The position numbers and the translations under genes are program-made. 15,853 nucleotides of DNA from Bacillota bacterium (GTDB lineage: Bacteria > Bacillota > Sulfobacillia > JAJZYS01 > JAJYTV01): NCBI GenBank assembly GCA_021806845.1, contig JAKAPV010000039.1, positions 1 to 15,853 of the forward strand, written 5' to 3'. Positions within the stretch are counted from its first letter, which is position 1. Each line of letters begins with the position of its first letter. This document shows, one piece after another, positions 1 through 5,807 of the stretch. The notes beneath the pieces were generated by a model. It was not told the origin of the DNA and did no database searches. It worked only from the letters and a program-made list of their open reading frames with translations.

Positions 1-397
1 GCACGATCTGGTCCGGGTAGGTCACCCAGTAGGGCGCCGGCACGACCACCTCGTCACCGGGGTTCAGGAGCACCTGGAACACCTGGTACAGCGCCTGCTT
101 GGCCCCGGCCGTCACGACGACGCCCTCTGCCGGGTACTGCGCCCCCTGCTCGCGCAGGAAGCGGCCGGCGATGGCCGCGCGCAGTTCCGGAATACCGGCG
201 ACGGGCGTGTACTTCGTCTTTCCCGCCTGCAGGGCGGCGATCGCCGCATCCTTCACCGCCTGGGGCGTGTCGAAGTCCGGCTCGCCGACGCCGAAGGAGA
301 TGACCGAGCGCCCGGTGCGGGCCATCTCCTTCGCCTTTGCGTCCAGAGCCATCGTGGGCGAAGGTCTGAGGAGGGAAGTGCGGTCAGCGAGTCGCAT
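1..397 (-). CDS. aspB: Aspartate aminotransferase (class I, AspB type), N-terminal part
   Basis: PLP-dependent aminotransferase that interconverts aspartate/2-oxoglutarate and oxaloacetate/glutamate in the cytosol. Only the first 132 or so residues are in the window; the gene runs off the left edge. The start is ATG at 397, with AAGGAAAGGGG about 8 nt upstream. The protein opens MRLADRTSLLRPSPTMALDA. It then shows GEPDFDTP, the strand-and-turn signature of fold-type I subgroup Ib enzymes, TKYTPVAGIPELR, the GAKQALYQ segment that contributes to the PLP phosphate cup, and PAPYWVTYPDQ with the ring-stacking aromatic. The catalytic lysine lies outside the window. Its start lies inside the end of the preceding SASP-glutaredoxin gene (14-nt overlap), so it is the fourth gene of the operon led by the MFS transporter. 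Family assignment is firm; aspartate as preferred substrate is inferred from similarity to Bacillus AspB. Confidence 0.93.
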   Translation of the reverse strand, partial: MRLADRTSLLRPSPTMALDAKAKEMARTGRSVISFGVGEPDFDTPQAVKDAAIAALQAGKTKYTPVAGIPELRAAIAGRFLREQGAQYPAEGVVVTAGAKQALYQVFQVLLNPGDEVVVPAPYWVTYPDQIV

Positions 398-860
398 GCG
401 CGAAACCCCTTTCCTTGAGCCAGTTGCGCAACCGAAATTCGGAAACCTTTCCCGCCTGGACCTCCACACCCTCGATCTCCACCACCGGGACGCGCATCGC
501 CAGCGGGTCCTGGCTGTCCACCTGGGCGAGCCGAACGTCCATCGGCACGTCTCGCGCAATGCGCGAAAGCGCAGCCTTCGCCTGTTCGCACAGGCTGCAG
601 TCCTGCTTCGTATGCAGCACCGCCGTCAGCCGATGCTCTGCCTGCTCGTGCAGCCCCTCTCCCCCTTCCCGCAACCTGCGCGCCACGACGCCGCCGACCC
701 TGCCGGACTCCTTCGCGCTGAGGCCTCCCCAACCGTCTGAAACCAACTTATCCCAAAGGCCGAGTTCGCGTACCACCTGCTCCTTCAGAAGACGCATGCG
801 TCGCGCCGCGTCTGTCTCCTGCTTCGCCTCGCGGGCCCGCCCTCCCTGCGTTCCAGCCAC
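384..860 (-). CDS. SspF-like alpha/beta SASP sequence joined in frame to a glutaredoxin-like (CxxC) domain
   Basis: A 158-aa reading frame with two unrelated parts. Residues about 20-70 resemble alpha/beta-type small acid-soluble spore proteins, which coat spore DNA. ELGLWDKLVSDGWGG matches the SspF pattern (DLGFYDTVxxxGWG), and GRVGGVVARRL matches the second SASP motif (GSVGGxxxKRL). The GPR protease site is divergent. Residues 77-158 form a short thioredoxin-fold domain of the DUF836/glutaredoxin-like type, with LTAVLHTKQDCSLC (C88, C91), the cis-Pro strand VPVVEIEG (P125) and a C-terminal helix. I chose GTG at 860 because GGGAGGTTGGGGA precedes it with 7 nt spacing; the previous gene ends 13 nt upstream. 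The join lies in a purine run at 654-672. A CTG at 653 directly after that run could start a separate glutaredoxin. Without it, this is a fusion I do not know from the literature. Confidence 0.72.
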   Translation of the reverse strand: MAGTQGGRAREAKQETDAARRMRLLKEQVVRELGLWDKLVSDGWGGLSAKESGRVGGVVARRLREGGEGLHEQAEHRLTAVLHTKQDCSLCEQAKAALSRIARDVPMDVRLAQVDSQDPLAMRVPVVEIEGVEVQAGKVSEFRLRNWLKERGFAHATR

Positions 861-873
861 TCCCCAACCTCCC

Positions 874-1521
874 TCAGCCAGTTTCTCCAAGAGTGCGGGG
901 ACAGGTGACAGCAAGCGGGCAGACTTCGCAGCGCGGCACCTTGCGACAGATGCTGCGCGCGTGCTCGACGACGACCGCGTGCAGCACCCGCGCACGCTCT
1001 GGAACGCCGCCGATGGCAGCGCGCATGGCGTCTGCGATCTCGCTGTCATGCGCGCGCGCGACGGCGCCGACCCGGGGCAGGAGGCGCCGGGCGTAGGCGT
1101 CCACGACGGGCTCCGCGCCGCCGAGCGCGTAGACCATGATCGCCGCGGCCGTCTCCGCACCGATCCCTGGCACGCCAAGGAGCGCCTGCCGCTGCTGCGA
1201 ACGCGGCAGCGCCGCGAGCGCCGGCAGGCCCCCCGCTGCGCGCAAGAACGCCGCGAACGCTTTGAGATAGCGTGCCTTCTGGCTGTGGTAGAGGGCGGGC
1301 CGCACCGCGGCGGCGATCTCGCCGAGGTCCGCCGCATCGAGCGCAGGGGCCGTCAGCAGGCGGGCCGCACGCAGCCCCTCGACGGCCCGCGCCGCGTTTC
1401 TCCAGGCGACGCCCTGGACGAGGATCGCGCCGACGGCAGTCTCAAGCGCGGAAGCAGACGACCACCAGTCGGCCGCCGGGTAGATCGGCGCCAGCTGCTC
1501 GAGCAGGGATGCCGCGGTCAT
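874..1521 (-). CDS. Endonuclease III-like DNA glycosylase (HhH-GPD, Fe-S)
   Basis: 215-aa base-excision repair protein of the HhH-GPD superfamily, closer to the COG2231 'endonuclease III-related' group than to canonical Nth. The helix-hairpin-helix reads LLGVPGIGAETAAAIMVYALGG (about residues 113-134). It is followed by VVDAYARRLLPRVG, which carries the catalytic Asp of the family. The Nth lysine that follows the hairpin (GVGRKTA) is replaced by Glu/Ala here (GIGAETA), suggesting a monofunctional glycosylase. Four cysteines near the C-terminus (CRKVPRCEVCPLAVTC) form a C-x5-C-x2-C-x5-C iron-sulfur loop. Start ATG at 1521 overlaps the MFS stop codon as ATGA, with no separate ribosome binding site, so it is probably translationally coupled. 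Substrate (alkylated or oxidised bases) cannot be read from the sequence. Confidence 0.88.
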   Translation of the reverse strand: MTAASLLEQLAPIYPAADWWSSASALETAVGAILVQGVAWRNAARAVEGLRAARLLTAPALDAADLGEIAAAVRPALYHSQKARYLKAFAAFLRAAGGLPALAALPRSQQRQALLGVPGIGAETAAAIMVYALGGAEPVVDAYARRLLPRVGAVARAHDSEIADAMRAAIGGVPERARVLHAVVVEHARSICRKVPRCEVCPLAVTCPRTLGETG

Positions 1522-2723
1522 GCGCGGGCCATGCCGCGCAGGGAGAGGAGCGTCCAGACGCCGGCCACCCCGGCGAGGCCGAACGCCGCCAGCGGGCCGA
1601 ACGCTCCTGCCGCGGCGCCGGCGACGACCGGCCCCAGTGCGGCGGCAAGACCCGAGACGGTCCCGATGACGCCGAGCGCGGCCCCCGCCTTCTCCGGGGA
1701 GACCATCTCGATGCGCAGTGTGCCGAACGAGATGAGGGCCATCTGGGAGAAGAGGAACGACGCCATCAGCACCAGCACCATCGGCAGGAATCCGCGCAAG
1801 AGGAGCCAGAGGCCGAGCAGCCCCAGATGGCCAGCGACGCCGATCGCCAGTGCGCGCGAGGATCCGAGCGCGCTGATGCGCCGGCCAAGGCGGAAGGAGA
1901 GCAGAACGGCCGGGATCCAGCCGAGCGAGTAGAGGAGATTGACCTGGCTCGCGGCCAGGTGTCCGTCGTTGTGGGCGTAGAGCGCGATGAAGGGCCCGTT
2001 GACCGTCAGCGAAGCCACGAGCAGGAAGGCGGTCGAGGCGATGGTGACGCCGCGCAGGCGGCCCGAGAACGCCTCCTTGATCCGCAGCGGAGCGCGCGCG
2101 ACGGTGGCCGTGTGCACCTCCTGCAAGAACTTCTGGCGCATCGCTGCGGCGCTCAGCGTGGCGAGCGCCGTGGCGCCGATCAGCCAGCGGACGTCGACGC
2201 TCGGAAGCAGCGCGGCGCCCAAGGCCGGTCCGACCAGGGTAGCGAGGCTGACCGCGAACTGAAAGGTGGAGAACGCCTGCGCGCGCCGGTGCGGGCGCAC
2301 GGACTCGGCGGTGATGGCGACGAAGGACGGGCTTTGGATCGCGCCGGTGAGGTTCAACAGCACGAGCGCCCCGGCGAGCAGCTGCCAGGACGAACTGAGA
2401 AACGCGACAACGTAAAGGATGCCCGCGGCGAACGTCGGCAGGGCCAGCACCGGCTTGCGCCCGAAGCGGTCGGCCAGGTGCCCGCCGTAGATCTGCAGCG
2501 CCGATCCGGCGATGCCGATCAGCGTGTAGACGGCGCTGACCTCCAGGCGGTCCGCACCCCTGCGCTGCAGCACGACCGGCAGGACCGGATACCAGGTGTA
2601 GAGCGCGATCACGATCAGAGCCGTCGTCGTGGAGAGGACACCGACGTTGCCGGGTGCCGGGTCCGGATCTCCCTCCGCGGGCACCGGCTGGGAGAAGCGC
2701 CGGATGAAATCATTGGGGCGCAA
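1518..2723 (-). CDS. MFS transporter (about 12 TM)
   Basis: 401-aa major facilitator superfamily permease in the cytoplasmic membrane. After a hydrophilic 30-residue N-terminus, hydrophobic segments follow across the full length. The loop 2-3 motif A is clear at about residues 80-91 (GGHLADRFGRKP), and a proline/glycine-rich segment resembling the drug-efflux branch follows near residues 155-175 (SLATLVGPALGAALL). No substrate can be assigned. The start is TTG at 2723: TAGGAG at 2732-2737 sits 8 nt upstream. An ATG slightly further upstream is in another frame and stops after six codons. It is the first gene of a four-gene minus-strand operon whose other products act in DNA repair, spore DNA/redox and amino acid metabolism, so context does not reveal the cargo. 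Confidence 0.9.
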   Translation of the reverse strand: MRPNDFIRRFSQPVPAEGDPDPAPGNVGVLSTTTALIVIALYTWYPVLPVVLQRRGADRLEVSAVYTLIGIAGSALQIYGGHLADRFGRKPVLALPTFAAGILYVVAFLSSSWQLLAGALVLLNLTGAIQSPSFVAITAESVRPHRRAQAFSTFQFAVSLATLVGPALGAALLPSVDVRWLIGATALATLSAAAMRQKFLQEVHTATVARAPLRIKEAFSGRLRGVTIASTAFLLVASLTVNGPFIALYAHNDGHLAASQVNLLYSLGWIPAVLLSFRLGRRISALGSSRALAIGVAGHLGLLGLWLLLRGFLPMVLVLMASFLFSQMALISFGTLRIEMVSPEKAGAALGVIGTVSGLAAALGPVVAGAAAGAFGPLAAFGLAGVAGVWTLLSLRGMARA

Positions 2724-2752
2724 TGCGCATGCTCCTATCGCAATGAAAAGAC

Positions 2753-2780
2753 GGGGCGGGGAGAAAGTCCTCCCCGCCCC
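2753..2780 (-). terminator. Rho-independent terminator of the 168-aa gene
   Basis: A perfect 10-bp inverted repeat, GGGGCGGGGA at one side and TCCCCGCCCC at the other, with an 8-nt loop (11 bp if the closing G-C in the loop pairs). Read on the minus strand it is followed by GTCTTTTCATT, a short U-rich run, as expected for an intrinsic terminator. On the plus strand it is followed by ATCGTACC, so it works in the minus direction only. It lies between the unrecognised gene ending at 2892 and the MFS start at 2723. Confidence 0.75.
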
Positions 2781-2794
2781 ATCGTACCATGCGC
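2779..2794 (-). promoter_or_regulatory. Candidate extended -10 promoter of the MFS operon
   Basis: The minus strand reads GCGCATGGTACGATGG, with TGG followed by TACGAT (4 of 6 to TATAAT) as an extended -10 at 2781-2789. No -35 is visible. The same 16-mer with two changes precedes the gene at 11476, where it is correctly placed for a promoter. Transcription would begin near 2774, inside the upstream arm of the terminator, so MFS mRNA would lack the complete hairpin while read-through mRNA from the upstream gene would fold it. Confidence 0.4.
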
Positions 2795-2891
2795 CGGCAT
2801 GCCGGCCGCAATTTCAGGTCAATTCCGAACGATGTCTCATCCATTCCGCCGCATATGACCCTTGCGCCGCAGCGCGATGCCGCGTTGCGTG

Positions 2892-3398
2892 CTAGGCCTG
2901 CGTCCCGGAGATGGCTCGGCGGCGATCCTCCGAAGTGCGCTCCCACACGTCGCGGCCGCGCTCCTCGAGGAGCTTTGCGACGGCGGCGCGGTCTTCGGCC
3001 GGTAACAGGTCGAGGCGGACCTCGCCGCCAACCGCTTCCGACATCCGGTTCACGGACTGGGCGATATCTCGGAGGCCGCGCCGCCCCGGCCGGTCGATCA
3101 GGAGCAGCGTCGCGGTGACTCCCTGGTAGTAGAGTCCCGAGGGCCCGTTCTTCATCGCGACGAAAACGACGCCCCAGCGCTCCGTCGGTTCGATGTCGCC
3201 GGGCTGCTGGGCGTTGAAGCGGATCCCCCGCTCGATATCGCTGCGCCCGTGCAGGATGGCGTCGTCCAGCTTGGCTTCGCCGTCCCGCACGATGATGCCG
3301 AGCAGGGTCGCCCCGAGCAGCGGGTCCTCGGGACGCGCGAACGCGAGCGGCAGCGTGCTCTTGAGTTCGGCCTTGAGCTCTCGATTCAACCTAGGCAA
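2892..3398 (-). CDS. Uncharacterised 168-aa protein
   Basis: I do not recognise this protein. It is soluble, with no signal peptide or membrane segment. The middle looks like alternating strands and turns (LLGATLLGIIVRDGEAKLDD; WGVVFVAMKNGPSGLYYQGV; VTATLLLIDRP). The last 60 residues look helical and charged (RDIAQSVNRMSEAVGGE; AEDRAAVAKLLEERGRDVWE). I chose TTG at 3398 because AAGGGGGTCC precedes it with 7 nt spacing. Longer in-frame starts back to 3485 would be Arg-rich, lack a ribosome binding site and run across the promoter. It is transcribed away from the aldolase gene and has its own terminator, so it looks monocistronic. No cysteine, metal-binding or nucleotide-binding motif stands out. 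Confidence 0.7.
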   Translation of the reverse strand: MPRLNRELKAELKSTLPLAFARPEDPLLGATLLGIIVRDGEAKLDDAILHGRSDIERGIRFNAQQPGDIEPTERWGVVFVAMKNGPSGLYYQGVTATLLLIDRPGRRGLRDIAQSVNRMSEAVGGEVRLDLLPAEDRAAVAKLLEERGRDVWERTSEDRRRAISGTQA

Positions 3399-3429
3399 CT
3401 CTGGACCCCCTTCGCGCCTGCTCGAGCCG

Positions 3430-3438
3430 ATTCTATCA
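3430..3438 (-). promoter_or_regulatory. Candidate extended -10 promoter for the 168-aa gene
   Basis: The minus strand reads TGATAGAAT: TGN followed by TAGAAT (5 of 6 to TATAAT). The implied start of transcription near 3423 leaves about 25 nt before the TTG at 3398, enough for its ribosome binding site. No good -35 is seen. Confidence 0.45.
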
Positions 3439-3463
3439 CACTGCCGGCCGCGGGCCCGTCCGC

Positions 3464-3527
3464 TTTCCCGAAACCTTCCGCTCAACTATATTGGAGGGAG
3501 ATGAATCTGAAGGAGCGATCGACGTTG
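3464..3527 (+). promoter_or_regulatory. Candidate promoter and competing start sites of the aldolase gene
   Basis: TATATT at 3487-3492 is a fair -10. The best -35 at 17 bp spacing is only TTTCCC (3464-3469). Transcription would then begin about where the ATG at 3501 lies. That would favour the in-frame TTG at 3525, which has AAGGAG at 3510-3515 with 9 nt spacing. The ATG at 3501 has GGAGG only 3 nt away. The true start is therefore unresolved between 3501 and 3525. Confidence 0.35.
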
Positions 3528-4418
3528 CCCATCCGCCTCTCCGACCTCTCGCTGCCCGCCGGCAAGAAGGCGCGCCTGCACCGGCTGCTCTACCAGAACG
3601 GCCCGGCCAACGGCACGCTGCTCCTCTTGCCGATCGACCAGGGCCTCGAGCACGGCCCGCGGGACTTCTTCCCCAACCCGCCGTCCGCGGACGCGGAGTT
3701 CCAGTTGCGCATCGCCGAGGCCGGCGGATATTCCGGCATCGCCATGCAGATCGGGCTCGCCGAGAAGTACTTTGCGGATTACGCGGGGCGCGTGCCCCTC
3801 GTGCTGAAGCTGAACGGCAAGACGGAGATCCCCAGCGACGAAGCGCCGATCTCGCCGCTCAACGCCGGCGTCGATGACGCCGTGCGCCTCGGCGCCGACG
3901 CGGTCGGCTACACGCTCTACGTCGGATCCGAGCGGCAGGACGAGGACTTCCTGCAGTTCTCCGAGGTGCGCCGCGAGGCGGAGCGCTATGGCATGCCGGT
4001 CATCGTCTGGTCCTACCCGCGCGGCAAGGCGGTCGAGGCGAAGGGCGGCAAGGACGGCTTCTACGCGATCGACTACGCGTCGCGCGTCGCGCAGGAACTC
4101 GGCGCGGACGTGGTCAAGCTCAACGTCCCGAAGCTCGACGCGGAGAAGGCGAAGCTCGCACCAAAGCCCTACTCCGGGCTTACGGTCGACCAGGGAGAGG
4201 CGCTGCGCCAGATCGTGCAGTCCGCCGGGCGGACGCTGGTGATCTTCGCGGGCGGCGAAAAGGGCACGGCCGACGAGGTCGTCGAGAAGGCCGGCGCCGT
4301 CATGGAGGCCGGCGCGACGGGGCTCATCTTCGGCCGCAACATCTGGCAGCGCCCCTACGACGAGGCGGTCGCCGTCTCCCAGCGCATCCGCGAACTACTG
4401 CTGCGGCACCCGCGGTAA
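3501..4418 (+). CDS. Class I fructose-bisphosphate aldolase, DhnA/archaeal type
   Basis: Cytosolic Schiff-base aldolase that reversibly cleaves fructose 1,6-bisphosphate to dihydroxyacetone phosphate and glyceraldehyde 3-phosphate (glycolysis/gluconeogenesis). It is a DeoC/FbaB/LacD-type TIM barrel of about 305 aa. Key segments in order are LLLLPIDQGLEHG (residues 40-52, phosphate/substrate site), LVLKLNGKTE, AVGYTLYVGS, MPVIVWSYPRG, ADVVKLNVPK with K206 as the probable Schiff-base lysine, VIFAGGEKG and GLIFGRNIWQRP at the C-terminal phosphate-binding loop. Start: ATG 3501 is used here, but TTG 3525 (protein shorter by 8) has the better-spaced ribosome binding site. Monocistronic, divergent from the 168-aa gene. 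A related DeoC/LacD-family aldolase with another substrate remains possible, though the segment order fits FbaB best. Confidence 0.88.
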   Translation: MNLKERSTLPIRLSDLSLPAGKKARLHRLLYQNGPANGTLLLLPIDQGLEHGPRDFFPNPPSADAEFQLRIAEAGGYSGIAMQIGLAEKYFADYAGRVPLVLKLNGKTEIPSDEAPISPLNAGVDDAVRLGADAVGYTLYVGSERQDEDFLQFSEVRREAERYGMPVIVWSYPRGKAVEAKGGKDGFYAIDYASRVAQELGADVVKLNVPKLDAEKAKLAPKPYSGLTVDQGEALRQIVQSAGRTLVIFAGGEKGTADEVVEKAGAVMEAGATGLIFGRNIWQRPYDEAVAVSQRIRELLLRHPR

Positions 4419-4425
4419 GCATCGC

Positions 4426-4469
4426 TTGACGCCCCGCTCCTGTTGATATAGGTTATCATCAGTGATAAT
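4426..4469 (+). promoter_or_regulatory. Candidate promoter(s) of the membrane protein-Fur operon
   Basis: Two placements are possible. TTGACG (4426-4431) has TAGGTT 17 bp downstream at 4449-4454. TTGATA (4443-4448) has GATAAT at 4464-4469 with short 15-bp spacing. In both, the Fur box covers or abuts the -10/start region, as expected for repression by iron-loaded Fur. Confidence 0.4.
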
Positions 4470-4491
4470 CATTATCATTAGGAGGCGGGGC
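4431..4491 (+). repeat. Inverted repeat pairing with the ribosome binding site of the Fur-box operon
   Basis: GCCCCGCTCC (4431-4440) is complementary to GGAGGCGGGGC (4481-4491) with one bulged G. The right arm contains the ribosome binding site of the gene at 4493, and the Fur box lies in the loop. RNA started at the operon's own promoter would probably lack the left arm, whereas read-through RNA from the aldolase gene would contain both arms and could hide the ribosome binding site. Confidence 0.4.
4463..4477. promoter_or_regulatory. Fur box, perfect 7-1-7 inverted repeat
   Basis: TGATAATCATTATCA is an exact match to the Bacillus Fur operator consensus TGATAATNATTATCA. It differs from the Zur (TCGTAATNATTACGA) and PerR (TTATAATNATTATAA) operators at the outer positions. 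A second, overlapping dyad, TTATCA-N4-TGATAA, occupies 4453-4468, so two Fur dimers may bind. It ends 15 bp before the ATG of the membrane protein gene, whose operon also encodes a Fur-family regulator, implying iron-dependent autoregulation. Confidence 0.88.
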
Positions 4492-4492
4492 A

Positions 4493-5329
4493 ATGCTTTC
4501 CTTGCTGCATTCCGGGGCGGCACTGCCGATCGGCCTCAACCTGGCCTTTGCCTTGCTCCTTGGGGTCGTGCACGGCATCACCCCTGATGAACACACTTGG
4601 CCCATCACCTTCAGCTATGCGGTCGGCACCTACTCCGCGCGCGGCGGACTGCTCGTCGGCGCCGTCTTTGCCCTCGCCTTCACCGTGCAGCGCGCGATCC
4701 TCTCGGAACTCGCCTACCTGGGGCTGAGCCGGGTGCTCGCGTCGCCAGCCATCAACAACCCCGTGTATGTCGCGGTCGGCGCCGCGATGTCGATCGCGGG
4801 GTATGTGGCGCTGCGGCGCTCCCGCGAGCACGACGAAGGCGGCGCGCCGCGCCCGTTCGTCACTCCCGCCATGGCGGCCGTACACGGCGTCGTGGCGGGC
4901 TTCGGGGTCGGCGCCTACGCGCTCGTGCTCTACACGGTCCTCGCGCCCCGCATGCCCGGTCCGGCATTCGGCTTCCTGCCGGGCCTCCTGTTCGGCCTCG
5001 GCACGCTGATCATCCAAGCGCCAGCAGGCGCGCTCTTCGGGTATTACATGCGCCGCCTGCGCCTGCCCGACCGCTCCATCCAGGCCATTGCGGCGCGGGC
5101 CGCCGGCGATACACTCTACTACGGGGGATTCGCCTTCGCCGCCGCGGGGCTCGCGGGCATCCTCTGGCCCAGTGCCGTGACCTGGTCGCTGCCGACGCAC
5201 ATCGCCATCCCGAATCTCGACAGCATCAACATCGGCCTCTTGCTCGTGGTGGTCGTCGTCCTTGGCATCGGCGGCAGTTCCGTGTTCCTGGGGATCCGGC
5301 GCGAACGCGCACTTCTTTCGCGGAGTTGA
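4493..5329 (+). CDS. Polytopic membrane protein, candidate metal transporter under Fur control
   Basis: 278-aa integral membrane protein with about six or seven hydrophobic segments. The first contains GVVHGITPDEHTWPITFSYAVG (H27, D32, E33, H34), an H-x4-D-x-H pattern reminiscent of the metal-binding first helix of NiCoT/UreH-type and NicO-type transporters. A second similar helix is FVTPAMAAVHGVVAGFGVGAYA with H139, so the protein may have two related halves. ATG 4493 follows GGAGG at 4481-4485 by 7 nt. It sits directly behind a perfect Fur box and 4 nt before a fur gene. Those facts suggest a role in iron (or other divalent metal) movement across the membrane. Direction of transport and metal are inference; I cannot name the family with certainty. 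Confidence 0.8.
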   Translation: MLSLLHSGAALPIGLNLAFALLLGVVHGITPDEHTWPITFSYAVGTYSARGGLLVGAVFALAFTVQRAILSELAYLGLSRVLASPAINNPVYVAVGAAMSIAGYVALRRSREHDEGGAPRPFVTPAMAAVHGVVAGFGVGAYALVLYTVLAPRMPGPAFGFLPGLLFGLGTLIIQAPAGALFGYYMRRLRLPDRSIQAIAARAAGDTLYYGGFAFAAAGLAGILWPSAVTWSLPTHIAIPNLDSINIGLLLVVVVVLGIGGSSVFLGIRRERALLSRS

Positions 5330-5333
5330 TCGC

Positions 5334-5807
5334 ATGACGCAGCTCAGCCGGCGCGAACAGGAACTGCTAGACCGCACGCTCGAGCAGATGGTCCGCCGCG
5401 GCCACGCTGCCACGCCGCAGCGGCGGCTCGTGACGCGGACGCTGCTCACGTCGCCGCGCGCCCTCACCGCGCGCCAGCTGGCCGACGCCCTCGCCGCGCA
5501 GGGATCGCCCGTGGGCGTGATGACCGTCTACCGCACGCTTGGGCTGCTCGCGGAGATCGGCGCGGCCTACGCCCTGCACGACCACCTCTCGGAGGGCGGC
5601 GAGGCGCACTACGCCTTCTGTTCGGAGCGCCACCACCACCATTTGATCTGCTCTAGGTGCTGGGGCGTCTGGGAAGTCGAAGGCTGCGGCCTCTCGGAAG
5701 CCCAGGCGCACGTCGGAGACGCGCTCGGGTTTCGCGTGCAAAGCCACAGCCTCGACTATTTCGGCCTCTGCGCCCACTGCGCGCAAGCCGCAGCGGGAGG
5801 CGTCTAG
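5334..5807 (+). CDS. fur: Fur-family metalloregulator
   Basis: 157-aa DNA-binding repressor of the Fur family. The winged helix covers about residues 20-90 (ATPQRRLVTRTLL; LTARQLADAL; VGVMTVYRTLGLLAEIG, with VYRTL the recognition helix). The dimerisation and metal region has AHYAFC, ERHHHHLICSRC (H100-H103, C106, C109) and the C-terminal CAHC (C146, C149). The two CxxC pairs form the structural zinc site, and the His cluster belongs to the regulatory site. ATG 5334 has GGAG 8 nt upstream; the gap to the membrane protein gene is 4 nt. The operator in front of this operon matches Fur rather than Zur or PerR, which favours iron as co-repressor, but the protein alone could also be a Zur. Its stop codon overlaps that of the convergent glutaredoxin gene in CTAG. 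Confidence 0.9.
   Translation: MTQLSRREQELLDRTLEQMVRRGHAATPQRRLVTRTLLTSPRALTARQLADALAAQGSPVGVMTVYRTLGLLAEIGAAYALHDHLSEGGEAHYAFCSERHHHHLICSRCWGVWEVEGCGLSEAQAHVGDALGFRVQSHSLDYFGLCAHCAQAAAGGV

Noticed and set aside
2707..2735. Six-codon leader ATG frame (MRIAPQ) over the MFS start
   Set aside because: Its ATG follows the AGGAG by one base only, too close for initiation; there is no sign of attenuation by codon choice.
2793..2806. Perfect palindrome GCCGGCATGCCGGC
   Set aside because: Short GC palindromes are frequent at this base composition. It lies just upstream of the candidate MFS promoter and could be an operator, but no second copy was noticed.
415..2858. Long plus-strand frames across the MFS/endonuclease/SASP operon
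   Set aside because: Their translations are low-complexity (Arg, Ala, Pro, Ser) and oppose well-recognised minus-strand genes.
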